Assembly (NCBI RefSeq): GCF_901709675.1
Contig: NC_051101.1
Span: 1,413,501 to 1,477,500, forward strand
Direction of reading: 5' to 3'
Source: Syngnathus acus
Lineage: Eukaryota; Chordata; Actinopteri; Syngnathiformes; Syngnathidae
Length of the DNA stretch: 64,000 nucleotides
Shown: one piece after another, positions 1-12,510 of the stretch
How the letters are laid out: the number at the start of each line of letters is the position of its first letter
Numbering within the stretch: position 1 is the first letter of the stretch
Made by a program: the position numbers and the translations under genes
Notes under the pieces: model-generated
What the model was told of the DNA's origin: nothing
Databases searched by the model: none
What the model saw: the letters and a program-made list of their open reading frames with translations, nothing else

Positions 1-3000
1 GAGATAGCGAGAAATGAACTTTCAACCCCTCTGTCGGGGGCTCTTATGTAATAGTCCAGCGTGTACACACACAGAGCAGAGCGGAGCAATTACCCGACCA
101 ACATGTGGCACGACCTCGCTTGTGCGTGTTTGATGTGTAATGTGCAGACTTTGGAACAAATGTGACACCAGCGTCACTCCGGCAGTCGACACGTGTCCGA
201 TTTTATTGGATGCAGCCTGTCGGTAGTCTGAACACAGCTCATCAAATGATGACGCAAGCGAGAGCCATTTTAATCTCCAAGCGCTTCGGCGGTAACAGCC
301 AACAGGTTGCTGGTGCAACATAACGCGTTGTCCCAAAGCGTTTGCAGGCTTCTTCTCCTCGCATCATCGCTCGGGCAAAAGCGGCACAAGACTTTCTTTC
401 TATTTGTTCGTCAGGAGCTTTTGTTAGTGGAGCATGCTTTGGCTTCCTGTATAAACTTGATTGGCAGTGTTTCTAATATGGTGAAAACCAAAGATCCCAC
501 ACACCTTCATGCCGGCCGGCGTGACTCACTCAATTGTACGCGAGGGCTCATTCATTTCCTTGTTCTCTGAAAGAACACAACGCGCCGCGCTTAGGACTTG
601 TTTCCACGACGACGTGTACACAAACTGTGTCGTGCCGTTTATCGCTCCCACTGAGTAGTCAAAGCGTGAAAGCTTTTCCTTGGAATTGTGCATTTAGTCA
701 ATTACTTGCTCCTTTTTATTAATGAGCGGCGCCCGACACGGATTTTACTAATGGACTGTTTGTCAACACGTCAACGGTCTCTTATGAAAATGCTTGATCA
801 TGCTCAATTTGTTGCCTCGTCCTTAGACGCCGTGCCTCTCGCCTTTCACGCAGCCAGCAAAATATTTTTCTCCCTTTTTTTTTTTTGTATTGCTGGTCTA
901 TATCAAGAACTTGTTGAAGTTGACGCAAAAATGTTCTTCCTATATCTAAAAATCTAATCTAATCTGAATTTGTATTCCTCTATGCCAGGGGTGGCAAATC
1001 CATAGGGAGCATTACAAACCACTGTATTCGCCGCCGATGGCCAGCACGCTCGTTAAACTTTATTTGCTCTGCTTTCCTATAAATACCTTTGCAATGTTCT
1101 GATGCATTATTCAGCTTGTCTTAGGCCGGCGCGCACGCAAATATGCTAACGCGTTAACGCACACCTGAAAAGCAAAAGACGTCGAGCAAAAACAAAACCA
1201 GCATTTGGAGGAGGATGGCTGCCTTGTAAAAAGATTCAGAGGCATGCGGAGCGGCTACCAGCTGGAGGTCCACAACATCGAGTGGCCTCAGGCTTTACCT
1301 TTGAGTTCGAGAGGCTGCCAACGTCCCCTTGACGCTGCCTGGATTTCTTTTTTTTTTTTAACTCTTTAACCCAAATGTCTGTTGTGTATAAACGTCACTG
1401 ACAAGGAATATGAAGGGCAAAGGCATGCTAGCAGTGCTGGGCATGCTAGCCGTGCTAGGCATGCGGCGATACCGATATATGTGCCAGTACATTACGGACT
1501 CAAAATCATTAAAAATAAAAATGCTCCGAACCTAAGCCTAAGCGAAGGTACGATAACATAGAACTTCAGTTGTCCTGCCTCGGTTTTATTTCACACCTCG
1601 CATTCTAGGCTATATTTACGTCAAAGTGGACGAACAAAACAAGTACGTAGTTGCATGTTTAATTGGCAGTAATGACAAACTGCTACTGTAAAGTTTTGTA
1701 TTTGAGGGAAAACCAAGCAACAAACGTGTGGCCAAAAAGTGTTTTTGAACAACATTTTATCCCAAAAAATAAAACATTGATCACAATTGCAAGACGTGCC
1801 AGCATTATCAAATAGCGCCGCTCTGTACTGGCCAAACAAGAGTTTTGGAACTCTACTTGTCGGTCTACGGCTGCATCCTTTGTTGCGAGTGACGGGCCAA
1901 CACTAACAGACATCAACGAGCGTGTAAATCAGCGCTCGTGGACGAGACCAGACATGCAACAAGAGGGGGCGCTCCCCCCTCCAGAGGGAGGGGAGAGCAC
2001 CGGGAAGAGGAGGAGGTTGATGCAAGAGGAGCCGCCACTGGGGGATTCCCGCGCGGATTGGTGACACGCGGGTGGCTACGGAGGATGGTGGGACGGGAAG
2101 GTCAATCGATGCTTAAAAAGGTTTCACTCCCCTCCTGAGATTAGCACGCACAAACGCAGCAGACTGGCTTCCAGAACTGCAGCTCGCGCGCCCCAACGGC
2201 TCTGTCGGCTCCGTCAGCCACGGCGAGTCGGAGGGTCGCCGGATTAAGTCTTAGTTGGCACATTCCCAGCAAGACTTGCTTTGACATTCAACAAATTGTC
2301 TTAGAGTAGATTTGCTGTAGAATAGCTGAACGGGGCGTGCAAATATAAAAAAAAAATTCCGGCTGACCAATTTACCAGGAAGGCTCTGAACTCCTATTTC
2401 CACACAATTATTTGACCGTTGCTAACTGGAATGGTTGTGGCGCGGATGTTGTTCTGACAGCAAACTCGTTGAGAGGAATCGACCGTCGTAAATCAATTAG
2501 TAGGCCACATCGAGCGATGCATGAAAAAGAACCGTCTGCTTTCAGTTAGAGCCGCCGATGACGCAGTTGTGGCCGTTCCGCCTCCCCGCAGTGGAAACTC
2601 AGATCAGGTTCATCAAGCCAGATCACAGTTTAGCGTTCCAAATCATACCAAGGCAACGTGCAATCCAGCGGACCCTGACACGTGTGGAAATGTGGCTATA
2701 AATACAGTTTTAGAACAGGAGCAGTCCGGCCGGCCCAACGGCATTTTTACGCACGGCATCTGCACCTGAACTCGCACAAATGGCCCGGCTTTCATTTGCA
2801 AAAGCCGCCCGCTGGCTCGCTCTTAATCTTTTTGTTGTTACCTTTGACATAGCGGCGGCGCCTTTGAGAACATGCGGCACGTTGAGCCCCGAGCTCCAAC
2901 CGAGGGAGGGGACGGGTCTGAACACGGAGGTTCAGACGGAAAGCTGAGAAAAGTACAAACGTGAGCTCGCATTCCTTGCGCGCGGGGGAGGGTGGGGGTC

Positions 3001-3582
3001 GGCGGACAAGGAAAAGTGAGGCTGACAGGAGAGAGCAGCATTTTGTTACTCCGACAGCCAAGCACATAAATACGCACAAAGTGTTGCCACTATGCAAGCG
3101 TTCTTTTAGTGACTTCCCATCGGCCAAAATTACATCAAGAGATATCTGTCCTACACGCATGCACGCACACACATGCCCCCCCCCCTTCCCCTTTCTTCTT
3201 TTTTGGCGGGCCAGCACAGAGGCAGATTCCCAGATAAAAATAGCCAGGGGAACGATTTCGACAGCGCTGTCTTTTGCAGGGGGTGCACTTGAGGGGTGAG
3301 AGACGGGTTAGGAGCGCCACTCGCAGCCGTGATGGCCAACAGTGGCTCGGTTGAATCGTCATCTTAAGTAAAGTTTTTTTAGCCGTCCAATTATTGGCCG
3401 GAAGTTGACTGCCGTATAAAAAGCCTGTCAACAAAACAAAGCCAAAGAAAATTGTTGCTTTTATTTTTGGCCGCTTTTCAAACTGTCCAATCATAGAGGC
3501 CTTTAAATCTCATTTCCCAGCAAGCAGCTTCTCTTTTATCTTCTCAAGGGTGCCGGACTGCTTGGATTGCACGTGATCGTTT

Positions 3583-3621
3583 GGGCCTCGCCGTCGGGCC
3601 TCGCCGTTGGGCCTCGCCGTC
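3583..3621. repeat. 13-bp minisatellite, three copies
   Basis: Three tandem copies of a GC-rich 13-mer (GGGCCTCGCCGT plus C or T) lie head to tail. The middle copy differs only in its last base. No function is implied. Confidence 0.75.
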
Positions 3622-3923
3622 GAGCCGTGGCCTTGGCGTGACCAGCATTATTGGGCCTAATCCAAGAAGATTAGGAGTATACATTACAACAGCGGCGGCG
3701 CAGCGGCCCTGGCTACTGGGGCAGGATTGGGAGCACCAGGGGGGCTGTGATGTCATTGGGGATGGTGTGACAAACACCATCTTTGTTGATTGTCAAGAAG
3801 TCTTCGGGCTAGATGATTGTCTTGTTGCTATACACAATAAAAGCGCTCATCATTGCAGGGCTACGCTGTCCTAGCTGTGTGATAATGCCCAGATCGCTTT
3901 CAGTGGCCCCTTGCTCACCTGTG

Positions 3924-3957
3924 ACACACACACACGCACGCACGCACGCACGCACGC

Positions 3958-3992
<35 letters not shown>
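3924..3992. repeat. (CA)n/(CGCA)n microsatellite
   Basis: A compound dinucleotide and tetranucleotide tract of ACAC followed by CGCA repeats and then CACA. The open frames across it are products of the repeat. Confidence 0.95.
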
Positions 3993-3994
<2 letters not shown>

Positions 3995-6750
3995 GTGCTA
4001 GCTTTCACACGCACTGCCTGGCGCATGTCCCAGCTGCCCAGCCAGAAAAGCACGGCCTCCTTTGTGTCCACACCCCATCTACGTTTACAAAAACAAGCCG
4101 CCACAAAGTCACCTCCGCGACAACGTAAAAGCCCCCGTTTCACGTTACATGCCAACGCGCAAACGCACACGGGTAGGCGGCTGCGGGTTCATCTTGCTGC
4201 GCGTAGCCCAGAAATGTTGCAGACTGAAGAATAACTTTCTGCATGCAACATTTTTTATTTCGCAAACAACAGTCAAATTCGTCGACCTGCTGGTGGAAAG
4301 TTGATACTGCGGACAACGGCATCTCCCAATTCTCGTTAGCGTTGTGGAGATGCCACACGGAAGGGACGTCGCCCGTTTTGGAGAACACAGTAGAGCGAGT
4401 TGCTCTCGTCTCTGGGAGGCAGCTGGAACACAAACGCACGCCTCCCGTGAACTGCGAGTGGGTCCTGGAACGGCCGGCGGACATCCCGACCGTTGCGTTT
4501 CCCCTCATGCGTGATGCAAGACCGGCAACTATTAACCTTCCAAGCGGGAATGTGGTAGGCCCGAGAAGTGCAACCAAAAAAACAAAGCAAACGGGACTGT
4601 GGCCGCGTGTGCGCTATTACTGTGTGTGTTGGCCAAAAGTTATATCTGTCAACAGCGGCGTCCCATGCTGTCGGCCGATTAGCGGCCAATATAGAGGTCG
4701 CTCTGCGCTTGCAATCAATGGCGGCGCAGGCCCGAGGACACTTTCAGCTGTGATGCGCAAAATGTTTTGCTTTGGAGGCACGAGAAGCATGAGAAGAAAA
4801 GACTTCAATAGCAAGATGGGATCTTAATGTGGTTTCTGTCTAGGGTTACGCCACCTTGTTGGTCATTGGGTATGTACCCCTCCTCCCCCCCACAGTGGTC
4901 CCGATGGTCAAGGGCAACTAATAGCAGGGAGGTCCATTAGTATCGACTGGCTGAGCACATTGTTCCCTTTGGCCACATTCCTGGCTAAATACAGACATTT
5001 TCACAACCCCCAACCCCCCCACGCTGACCCCCACGGGCCCCCATTCTCTCTTTCGGAAGTCATTTGTCGAATTGCTAGAACACACAGGTTTTGTTTCAAA
5101 CTTGGTTTTGTTCATGTTTTTTTACATGTAAAGTGCGTTTTTGCCCAATGAAAAGTGTTGCTTATCAAAATGGGCATCTTGAACTGGACAATCATGGGGA
5201 AAGAAAACACTGTCAGTGACTCGTAGCTGAATTGACCCACTCGCCGCAAAAGGAAAAACTGCCGGCCTTGCTGTTTTGGGGGTGGGGGGGTTGATAAAAG
5301 TATTCGGGCCTCACGCGTACTTTTTTTTTTCACTGGTGAGCTATTTTTAGACACCTTCAAACATCATCATGTCATCATTCGTAAATGTTCCGGATAAAAT
5401 ATATCGGCCAAAGCTTCTAAGCATGAAAAGATCAACTGCTTTGCGTTTCCATTTTGCGTCGCTTGACTTTTAGTAGCCTCGCTACTCGTCACATTCTTGC
5501 AAGAGTACGTTTCCCATTGACCATCGTTTGGAGTGTCAATCGAGTTCATCTGGCTTTGCGTTGAATTGCTAAACGTCTCGTAAAGGCAACAGAGATTTTT
5601 TTTTATCTTTTCTTCTGTGAGCGGTGAAGATGATAGTATCTTTGTTTTGTAAAGCGGCCTTGTACTTGGGCGAGCGTAACTGACTCGCAAGACCAAACTT
5701 TGATGAAAAACCGTTATTGAAAGTAGCGCTTGCAGGCGTTTGTCTTCCAATTCCATAAAACACATGCTTTTGTGTACAATAGAAGGAGATAAAAACACAA
5801 GATGACACCCCGAGGCGGTTTTGCGTGTTGCCGGCTGCTGATCAAACACAAGATAAGTGGTTTTTTTCCCAAGACTCCGTCTATTTTAGCCGCGTTGGCC
5901 GAGTCGGATCGCGGCAGGGCTTCCCGTCCCGCAAATCGGGCAATAAAACTATATCTGGATAATGGCTGGCCGAGTTTCTTTGGTTTTGTTTTTTGTCGTG
6001 GTCAGCAATACGTACACATGATCAACAAGCCTTGCCTTAACGCTCCACCTGAGGTGCCGTTAATCGTTGAACGACGGGAATCAGTCAGGGATGCGCCCTC
6101 TTGGCCACGCACTCCGCTCGCCATGCAGGCGAGGACAATGAAAGGTCCCCGGCCCCCGCGAGTCCTCTCACACTCGCCTCGGGGGCCGCCCCAGCTCCCA
6201 CCATTGTCCCGGGCACACAATGGTTACTCCGGAGCCGGGGGTCCGGCGACCATGCCATCCGAAAGACCAACACTGGTCCCGTGAGTGGGAGAGATGAGGG
6301 AGGAGGAGGAAAACGGGGAGGAGGCCCGACAAATACAGTAGGCGGCTTTTAAACGCATGTAGGTGGGGAACCGCTTTGCTACCAGGAGCCACGTCCATTT
6401 TGTCGGCCAGGGCCAAGCAACACGTTTATTACTTGGATGCTTTATGGATTATTTACTTCCACTGCCTTGAGGAGTTCATGATGTGCAGTTTGCAAACCCG
6501 TCGTTTCATATGTTAGGTGTTCACGCATGAAGTCGGATTTGCAACGCTTCACGCAAGAAGCGCCGTCATCATTTTCGACGAGAGAAGGCCGAGGTCATGG
6601 GTTAAAACTTGCCTTCTTATTCAAACGCGGGTGACGGCGAAGATCAGCGGGAGCAGATTGGATGAAATCGTTCAATAAAGGCCGCAACAAAAGGCTTTGT
6701 TGTTAGCCAATGCCTCCAAGACGCACCCACGCGAGATTCATCAATTAAGC

Positions 6751-7645
6751 CAGTGGTTCCCAACCTTTTTTGCGCCACGGACCGGTTACGCGTCAGAAAT
6801 ATTTTTACGGACCGGCCTTTATAGAAATAAATAATACATTTATAGAAATAAATAATACATTTATAATAAATATATAAATACGATGAAATAAAATGATACG
6901 ACTGGCATAAAAACAGATATAAACCACATAAAAATAAAACTCACCATTACGTTGAATTATTGGGAGCACCGGGATTGTTTCTCAGAAACGAGCCGGTCCC
7001 ATTTCGGCGTAATCGGAAACAATGACACCCGAAGTGGTTAAGGTTTGTCTTTTAATGCAGGATGCTTGGTCTCCATGTGCCGAAGCAGTTTTGAAGGCTT
7101 CATTGCCTCGTTAGCTAGCCTGTCGCCACATATTATGCAGAGTGGGCTTGGCGCGTCAGCGTCACCTGTGGCGATAAATCCATATTTTAAGTAGGACTCC
7201 AGAAATGTTCTTTTAAATGCAGCGTTCCTTTTCTTAGAAGTGGTAGCCTCTTCTTCTTCAGTCTCCTCATTGGGCTTTTTTCCCTTTCCGAAGAATCTTT
7301 CCAAACTTCTCTGTTTCTTGCTCATTTTTGCTTGCCTCGCGGGCTCGACTGGGGTGACATGTCACGTGACCGAGACGAGCGTCTTGTGTCAAGAGACACA
7401 GCGACGGATGTAATTGGGAGAGAATTGCCAATTTTTTTATATTTTTCAAAATAAATTCGGACTCGTTTTTGCTAGCTTTGCGGGCTCGCCTGGGAAAACA
7501 TGTCACGTGACCGGGACGTGCGTCTTGACCAGAATGAATTGATCGTCGATAAAAAAAAAATATATATTTTTTTTTTGTTTGTTTTTCCCGTGCGGCTTGG
7601 CGGCTCAAGTGATCTGCGGACCGGTACCGGGGTTGGGGACCCCTG
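6751..7645 (-). mobile_element. Deleted hAT-family DNA transposon
   Basis: The left end reads CAGTGGTTCCCAACC and the right end, read on the minus strand, CAGGGGTCCCCAACC, so the ends are similar inverted termini of hAT type. The element is flanked by 8-bp direct repeats, AATTAAGC at 6743-6750 and AATTAATC at 7646-7653 (7 of 8 match), the target-site length expected for hAT. Inside, on the minus strand, is the N-terminal part of a BED-finger transposase. The rest of the transposase is missing, so this is a non-autonomous deletion derivative. Confidence 0.82.
7038..7325 (-). pseudogene. N-terminal fragment of a hAT transposase with a BED zinc finger
   Basis: A 95-codon minus-strand frame starts with an ATG (MSKKQRSLERFFGKG) and ends at a stop. 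From about residue 62 it carries a Cys-x2-Cys pair (CIICGDRL) followed by His-x4-His (HMETKH) about 20 residues on. The stretch before it ends in ATGDADAPSPL. This pattern is the BED-type finger found at the start of hAT transposases related to the ZBED/Charlie group, where it binds the transposon ends. The RNase-H-like catalytic domain and the C-terminal dimerisation region are absent. It lies inside the element at 6751-7645. It cannot make an active transposase. A domesticated short BED protein is formally possible but nothing supports it. Confidence 0.72.
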
Positions 7646-8999
7646 AATTAATCGACCTAAAGATATGAAACATTGACATGAGATGACACGAGATATCACA
7701 GTGCAAACAATTTTCAAAAAGGAATAACGCTTTCCGGGGTTGCAATGCATCTTTACTCTGATCTGCAAATAGGCTTTTTGTATCAGAGTTTTTTAATTGA
7801 ATCTTGAATTAAGTTTTTAACTTTTTTTTAAACTTTGAATTTAAGTTATACACCAAGTATCGATACCACTAGTACTTATGACACATGAAATCTCAACAAA
7901 CACAGGCCGATCATTCTGCAAAAACACCTGCCTGATGTTTTCCTGATGCACATGATGATTCCCTGATCTAGAAAGACTTTTTTTTCTTTGATTTAAGTGT
8001 ATGGTACAACACACACATACACACACGTCCGCTGTACACATCAGACCTCTAAACACAATCAATATTTAATAGCTTCCCAGAAGGCCACACTAAAGGAGTT
8101 CCTTGTAATAAAAGGTCTACAAGTTCACCATGAGGATGCCCTGATAGCCTCGTCTTGCTCCAGTGTGTGTGCGTGCGTGTGTGTGTGCGTGCGTGTGTAG
8201 GAATGTGGAGGGTTGGGGGGGCAAATCATGGGTGCAGGGGGAGTCATAAGGGGACATGGTGGCGGGGGGAAGGGAGCAGAAAGTGGTCCCACTACTCCAG
8301 AGAAAAATGTGTTAAGTATGCACGCGCTGCCGCCCCGAAAATGTTTGTCGTAGGTGCTCTGCCTCAACCTGAAAAGACTGTCAATTTAGCGGGATGGGGC
8401 CAAGTTGATGAGCGTAATAAACTCGTAATAACGAGTGGCACAAATGCTCACGCTTGCTCGTGGACTTTGTGAAGGGGGTAGGTCGCATTTGTTTGGGCAT
8501 TTCAGGAATTAGAGCCACACGTGCACTCCAACAAACAGCTAACATACTGGAAAGCTCCGCTGACTATTGGCAAGCCCTATTGCGCTCACTTGGTCAATAT
8601 TAGCCTCGATACGTGAAGCAATTCAAGCACCAGCAGGAGACAACACGATCCACTTCCGCGTCTTGTCAAAACGGTACAGCAGTAAATACTGTAGTAAAAG
8701 TGTAGTAACGTTCTAGACAAGAAGCAAGCTGTCACGTGCTGGGAAATTATTTGTTTGTCATGCCGCATGTTTAATGATCAAAACAGACAAAAGAAGTTGC
8801 AAAGTGTAGACAAGAAAGAGGAAAATGGCAAATTGTTATAAGTTTTATCTGCTGGATTTTGTGTATTTTTGTAACATTTTAGAATTGTATAGGGTCACAA
8901 TATAACATGGAGAGGAAGTCGACTTACATAAACAAACGGTAAGAGTGGAAAAAGTGCACTTGCCATTGTCTCCGGGGGTCTTCATTTTGTCCGTAAAAG
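7646..8999. other. Non-coding stretch
   Basis: Mostly AT-rich unique sequence with a GT microsatellite at 8163-8198. I see no exon-like frame with splice sites. Confidence 0.5.
8163..8198. repeat. (GT)n/(GTGC)n microsatellite
   Basis: An interrupted GT tract with GCGT units. The frames on both strands across it are low-complexity artefacts. Confidence 0.9.
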
Positions 9000-9650
9000 T
9001 TGACCAAACTCCGCCGACTGGAGTGCGCTTTTCTCGGCCACTTCCTCACCCCGCTATGTGGGGGAGAACTTGGCCTCTCCCTCCGAGCCCGACCGAGGGG
9101 GCTCGCTGTCCGGTGAGCTAAGCGCCTAAAGTCCGGTAGTGCTCGTCGCTGCTTCTTAAAGTTCGTCTCAGACTCGACAAGCTAACAAAAGGGGTCAGGG
9201 CGAGCTGAGAAGCGCTTTCACTCTTCCAGGAACCTGTTTGGCGAACTCTCCAGCGAGTGCTTACTCCGCCTCGGCCGCATCTTCGTCGCCGTTCGACATG
9301 TCTCCTCCGAGCTTTGACGTGACTTCTCCGTGCTAGGACGTCGCTCTAGTCGGACTTCCCCCCCACCCACCCCCACGTCTGTTGCCCGCCCGCTTCTCCG
9401 GCGCTCACGCCACTCGCGGTACTCTACTTGTTCTTCCTACTCGTCCGTCCCGCCCCCTCTTGTCTTTTTCTTCTACCCTCTCGCCTCGTTCTGTCCTCTG
9501 GGTGTCGTGTTTCGCCTTCTGCGCGAAGCCCGCCTACACTGACTGGGAGCCGGGGAGGGAGGGGATGCCGAGGGCGGAGGGCTACGTAACCTGACTGAGG
9601 GCTACGTAACATGGCTAATCTCTCTCTCTCTCTCGTTTTCTCTCCCTAGG
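9000..9650. promoter_or_regulatory. CpG-rich, promoter-like patch
   Basis: This block is far richer in C, G and undepleted CpG dinucleotides than the AT-rich DNA on either side, as in vertebrate CpG-island promoters. It contains CCACCCCCAC/CCACCCACCC-type GC-box sequences around 9360-9375. A plausible minus-strand ATG exon with a GTAAGC donor lies inside it at 9265-9299. A CTCTCCCTAG acceptor-like site occurs near 9650 on the plus strand. No transcript start can be fixed from sequence alone. Confidence 0.4.
9265..9299 (-). CDS. Candidate first coding exon of an unidentified minus-strand gene
   Basis: Read on the minus strand, an ATG with a purine at -3 opens 11 codons (MSNGDEDAAEA) plus two bases, then GTAAGC, a good splice donor, at 9264. 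It sits in the CpG-rich patch at 9000-9650, where a gene start would be expected. An acidic, Ser/Gly-started N-terminus is common in housekeeping proteins, but 11 residues are too few to identify a family. I could not find a matching second exon between 1 and 9264, so the gene may continue outside the window or the exon may be chance. Confidence 0.22.
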
Positions 9651-10193
9651 TGGCGCAATGGGCGTCAAGCACGCGGATGCCGTTGCCATGGACACGAGGC
9701 CAAGCGCACCAACGTAAAAACGTCACATGCGATGTTGGACCTCGCCTTGACGTCATCGTGCCTCCGGTTTGTGACAGCGCGAGTGGACTGTAACGTACCA
9801 GGATGTTTGCGTTGAATTATTAGTTGAGAATATAACTAAATTAAAATAATCAAATTACTTACTTACTTAATACATTATTTGTTTACACATGTTTAAAGGT
9901 AAAAATTTCAATTAATCAATTCAGAAGCTACTTTTTAAATGAGTAATATATGTTTGTATCTTAAACAATGACTGGTGTGATTATGCTTTTAAAATAATGA
10001 TTTTGCAAAAATAATTAAGAAAATATAACTTAAATATACTGTCAGCATTTATTTCAATAAATAGTAGAAATTGCATCGGCAACTGCGGCTTACCTTGCCC
10101 ACCTGTGAGGGCATCACGTTACCTTAATTGCTCTTTTTTTCATGTCACGTGTTCCCCCTAAGGGTACGTGTACCACCAAAGGGTACATGATAT

Positions 10194-10505
10194 CCATCCA
10201 TCCATTTTCTGAACTGCTTAGTCCCCACGGGGGTCGCGGGTGTGCTGGAGCCTATCCCAGCCGTCACCGGGCAGTAGGCGGGGGACACCCTGAACCGGTT
10301 GCCAGCCAATCGCAGGGCACACAGAGACAAACAACCATTTGCACTCACACTCAAACCTAGGGACAATTTGGAGTCTTCAATCGGCCTACCAAGCATGTTT
10401 TTGGGAGAACATGCAAACTCCACACAGGGAGGGCCGGAGGTGGAATCGAACCCGCACCCTCCTAACTGTGAGGCGGACGTGCTACCCAGTGCGCCACCGA
10501 GCCGC
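10194..10505 (-). mobile_element. tRNA-derived SINE, minus orientation
   Basis: Read on the minus strand, the element starts with a tRNA-like head: an A-box region around GCACGTCCGCCTCACAGT and a B-box GGTTCGATTCC. It continues through the conserved teleost SINE body (CTCCTCCCACATGCC-like and CTGGGATAGGCTCCAGCAC) and ends in a TGGATGGATGG tail. It is flanked by an exact 13-bp target-site duplication, GGGTACATGATAT, at 10181-10193 and 10506-10518. A second copy lies at 57098-57435 in the opposite orientation. The duplication shows this is a genuine insertion by target-primed reverse transcription. Confidence 0.9.
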
Positions 10506-10972
10506 GGGTACATGATATATAATATGTAAATCCCCTAGGCCTTGAAGGACGCACTTTGAGAGTCACGTCAAGCAAATGTTTCATGGAGCACTTGGGTCCA
10601 TCCTGCCACTGCAAAAAAAAAAGGAAATTCATCTTCCGTATTTATGATGACGTATTAAACGCTGAAGGGTGGGCGTCCTGCGCAAGAGGTGAAGTGCGTG
10701 CGGGCCTCATGGAGTGCAGCACTTGCCCTGTGGCCCCTGTTGACAGCATGAGATGCTGCTAGTAAAATCAACTAGCGCCCCTGCAGTGTGATTTACAAAT
10801 AGGATTTCTTCTTCCCCGCTCACTTGTCTAGTCTCTGACTGGCGCCGGAAACGAGCTCTGGGCCACATGGTTGTTGTATTGCATTTTTATATTGTATTGA
10901 TAGTTTCAGATACGTCTGAAGCGTTGGAGTCATCCAGAGAGACTCTCACTGAAGGCCCGAGCACCAAACGTA

Positions 10973-11384
10973 CCGTATTTCCCGGACTATAAGGCGCACC
11001 GGACTATAAGGCGCACCTTTAATGAATGGCCCATTTTAAAACTTCGTCCTTATATAAGGCGCACCGGACTATAAGGCGCACCATTAATGCATCATGTCAG
11101 ATTTTTAAACCAAATCAAATCATTCTCCATTTTATCTTTTTTATTTCAACTTCAGACGCAACAAATTACTTTAGAATCACAAAATAATGATCCATAGTCT
11201 TTTTGATTCATGATTCATAATCTTCAGCGGGCCACTTATGATTGATTTCATGACACAATGCTTCGGGCCAGTTTAAATTTAGGAATTTGGTCCATATATA
11301 AGGCGCACCGGACTATAAGGCGGACTGTCGGCTTTTGAGAAAATGTTAGGTTTTTAGGTGCGCCTTATAGTCCGGAAAATACGG
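10973..11384. mobile_element. TA-flanked terminal-inverted-repeat element (MITE)
   Basis: The left end CCGTATTTCCCGGACTATAA is an inverted match to the right end TTATAGTCCGGAAAATACGG. Both ends are bordered by TA, consistent with a TA target duplication as in Tc1/mariner-like or pogo-like elements. The terminal segment holding TATAAGGCGCACC is repeated several times near each end. No transposase frame is present, so it is non-autonomous. The superfamily is inferred only from the TA flank. Confidence 0.72.
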
Positions 11385-11835
11385 TACCACTGGTTGGCGA
11401 CATGTGTCCCAATACTTTTGTCCATATTGTGTATTCACATGTTCTCAAGAGTTTATCCCCGGGAGAGGAAATTAAACAAAAAAAAAGAACACGAGGATAT
11501 GCTGCAAAATTGAGGAGGAAGTAAGTCACGGTGATGGAACTATTAAGTGCGCGCGTGTGCATTTGTGTGCGTGCGTGCGGAAGTCGATGACATTTTCAGG
11601 TAACATTACAAGCACAGAACATTCTGAACGCTGATAAACAAGCTGCCTCCCCACTCTTCCACCTCCTCCCCCGCATCCTCCTTTAGCTGCTCACATTTGC
11701 TCTCAACCCGCTTGCATAGATGTGTGTTACCCTGTTAGGATTGATGTTGAGTGACGATGGGTGATTTTTTTTTTCTTCTAGTCAACGAAAGTCACGTTGA
11801 AGCTAATGGTATAGTAGCGCCGGCTACCGTATATA

Positions 11836-12508
11836 CCGTATTTTACGGACTATAAGTCGCTCCGGAGTACAAGTTGCACCAGCCATAAAATGCATGATAA
11901 AGAAGAAAAAAAGCATATGAGTCGCACCGAAGTACAAGTCGCATTTTTGGGGGAACTTTATTTGACAAAATACAACACCAAGAACAGACCTGAATAGGCA
12001 ACAACAGGCTAAATGATACGGTATGCTAACGTTACATAAACACAAACAAGGAACTGAGAACGTGCCTGACGTAACATGTTAACAGTTATTCAAATAACTA
12101 TAACATAAATAACAAGTTTATCGAACCATCCGTGTCACTCCAAATCATTAAATCCATCGAAATCTTCGTCCTCTGTGTCACTTATAAACAACGCCGCTGC
12201 TGATTCCAGAAGTACATGCGGCGCTGATGTCAGACTCATCGTCAGATGCAGTTCCAGGCCTATATAACTACTCATAAACACTCACTCATAAACAACTCCA
12301 GAAGTCAGTGGATGGAATCAGACTCATCGTCACTTGCTGTTCCAATTATTCCATAGGCCTAGGGTGCCCTCATGCGGTTTAGTGTGAAGTAAGTAATGTG
12401 TCAATGATCAAGTAATGTTAATCATTTCACATATGTCACTCCTGAGTATAGGTCGAAACCCCGGCCAAACTATGAAAAAAACTGTGACTTATAGTCAGGA
12501 AAATACGG
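11836..12508. mobile_element. Second TA-flanked element related to the one at 10973
   Basis: The ends read CCGTATTTTACGGACTATAA on the left and TATAGTCAGGAAAATACGG on the right, the same terminal family as 10973-11384 but diverged (TAAGTCGC in place of TAAGGCGC). Both sides are bordered by TA. The interior on the minus strand has short acidic Asp/Glu/Ser-rich stretches, which could be a remnant of a transposase tail. No long frame is left. It is probably an internally deleted, older relative. Confidence 0.65.
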
Positions 12509-12510
12509 TA

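Larger units (their letters stand above)
1..6750. other. Intergenic DNA, no gene recognised
   Basis: No open frame here resembles a known protein and none shows a convincing chain of splice sites. The longer frames (for example 4243-4827 and 5367-5849) look like chance frames. The stretch contains short simple repeats, some GC-rich patches (about 1960-2250 and 3590-3720) and an imperfect GGCATGCTAGC-type tandem near 1421-1464. A TATAAATA string at about 2696 has no supported gene after it. Confidence 0.5.

Noticed and set aside
2690-2710. TATAAATA box as a promoter
   Set aside because: No gene-like sequence follows on the plus strand, and TATA-like strings are common in AT-rich fish DNA.
4243-4827. 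194-codon plus-strand frame in the left intergenic DNA
   Set aside because: No ATG at its beginning, low-similarity composition with no domain, no splice context, and overlapping long frames on the opposite strand. It looks like a chance frame in GC-rich DNA.
5367-6284. 160-codon frames on the minus (5367-5849) and plus (5802-6284) strands
   Set aside because: Neither contains a recognisable motif; the residues are what unselected sequence would give. Not reported as genes.
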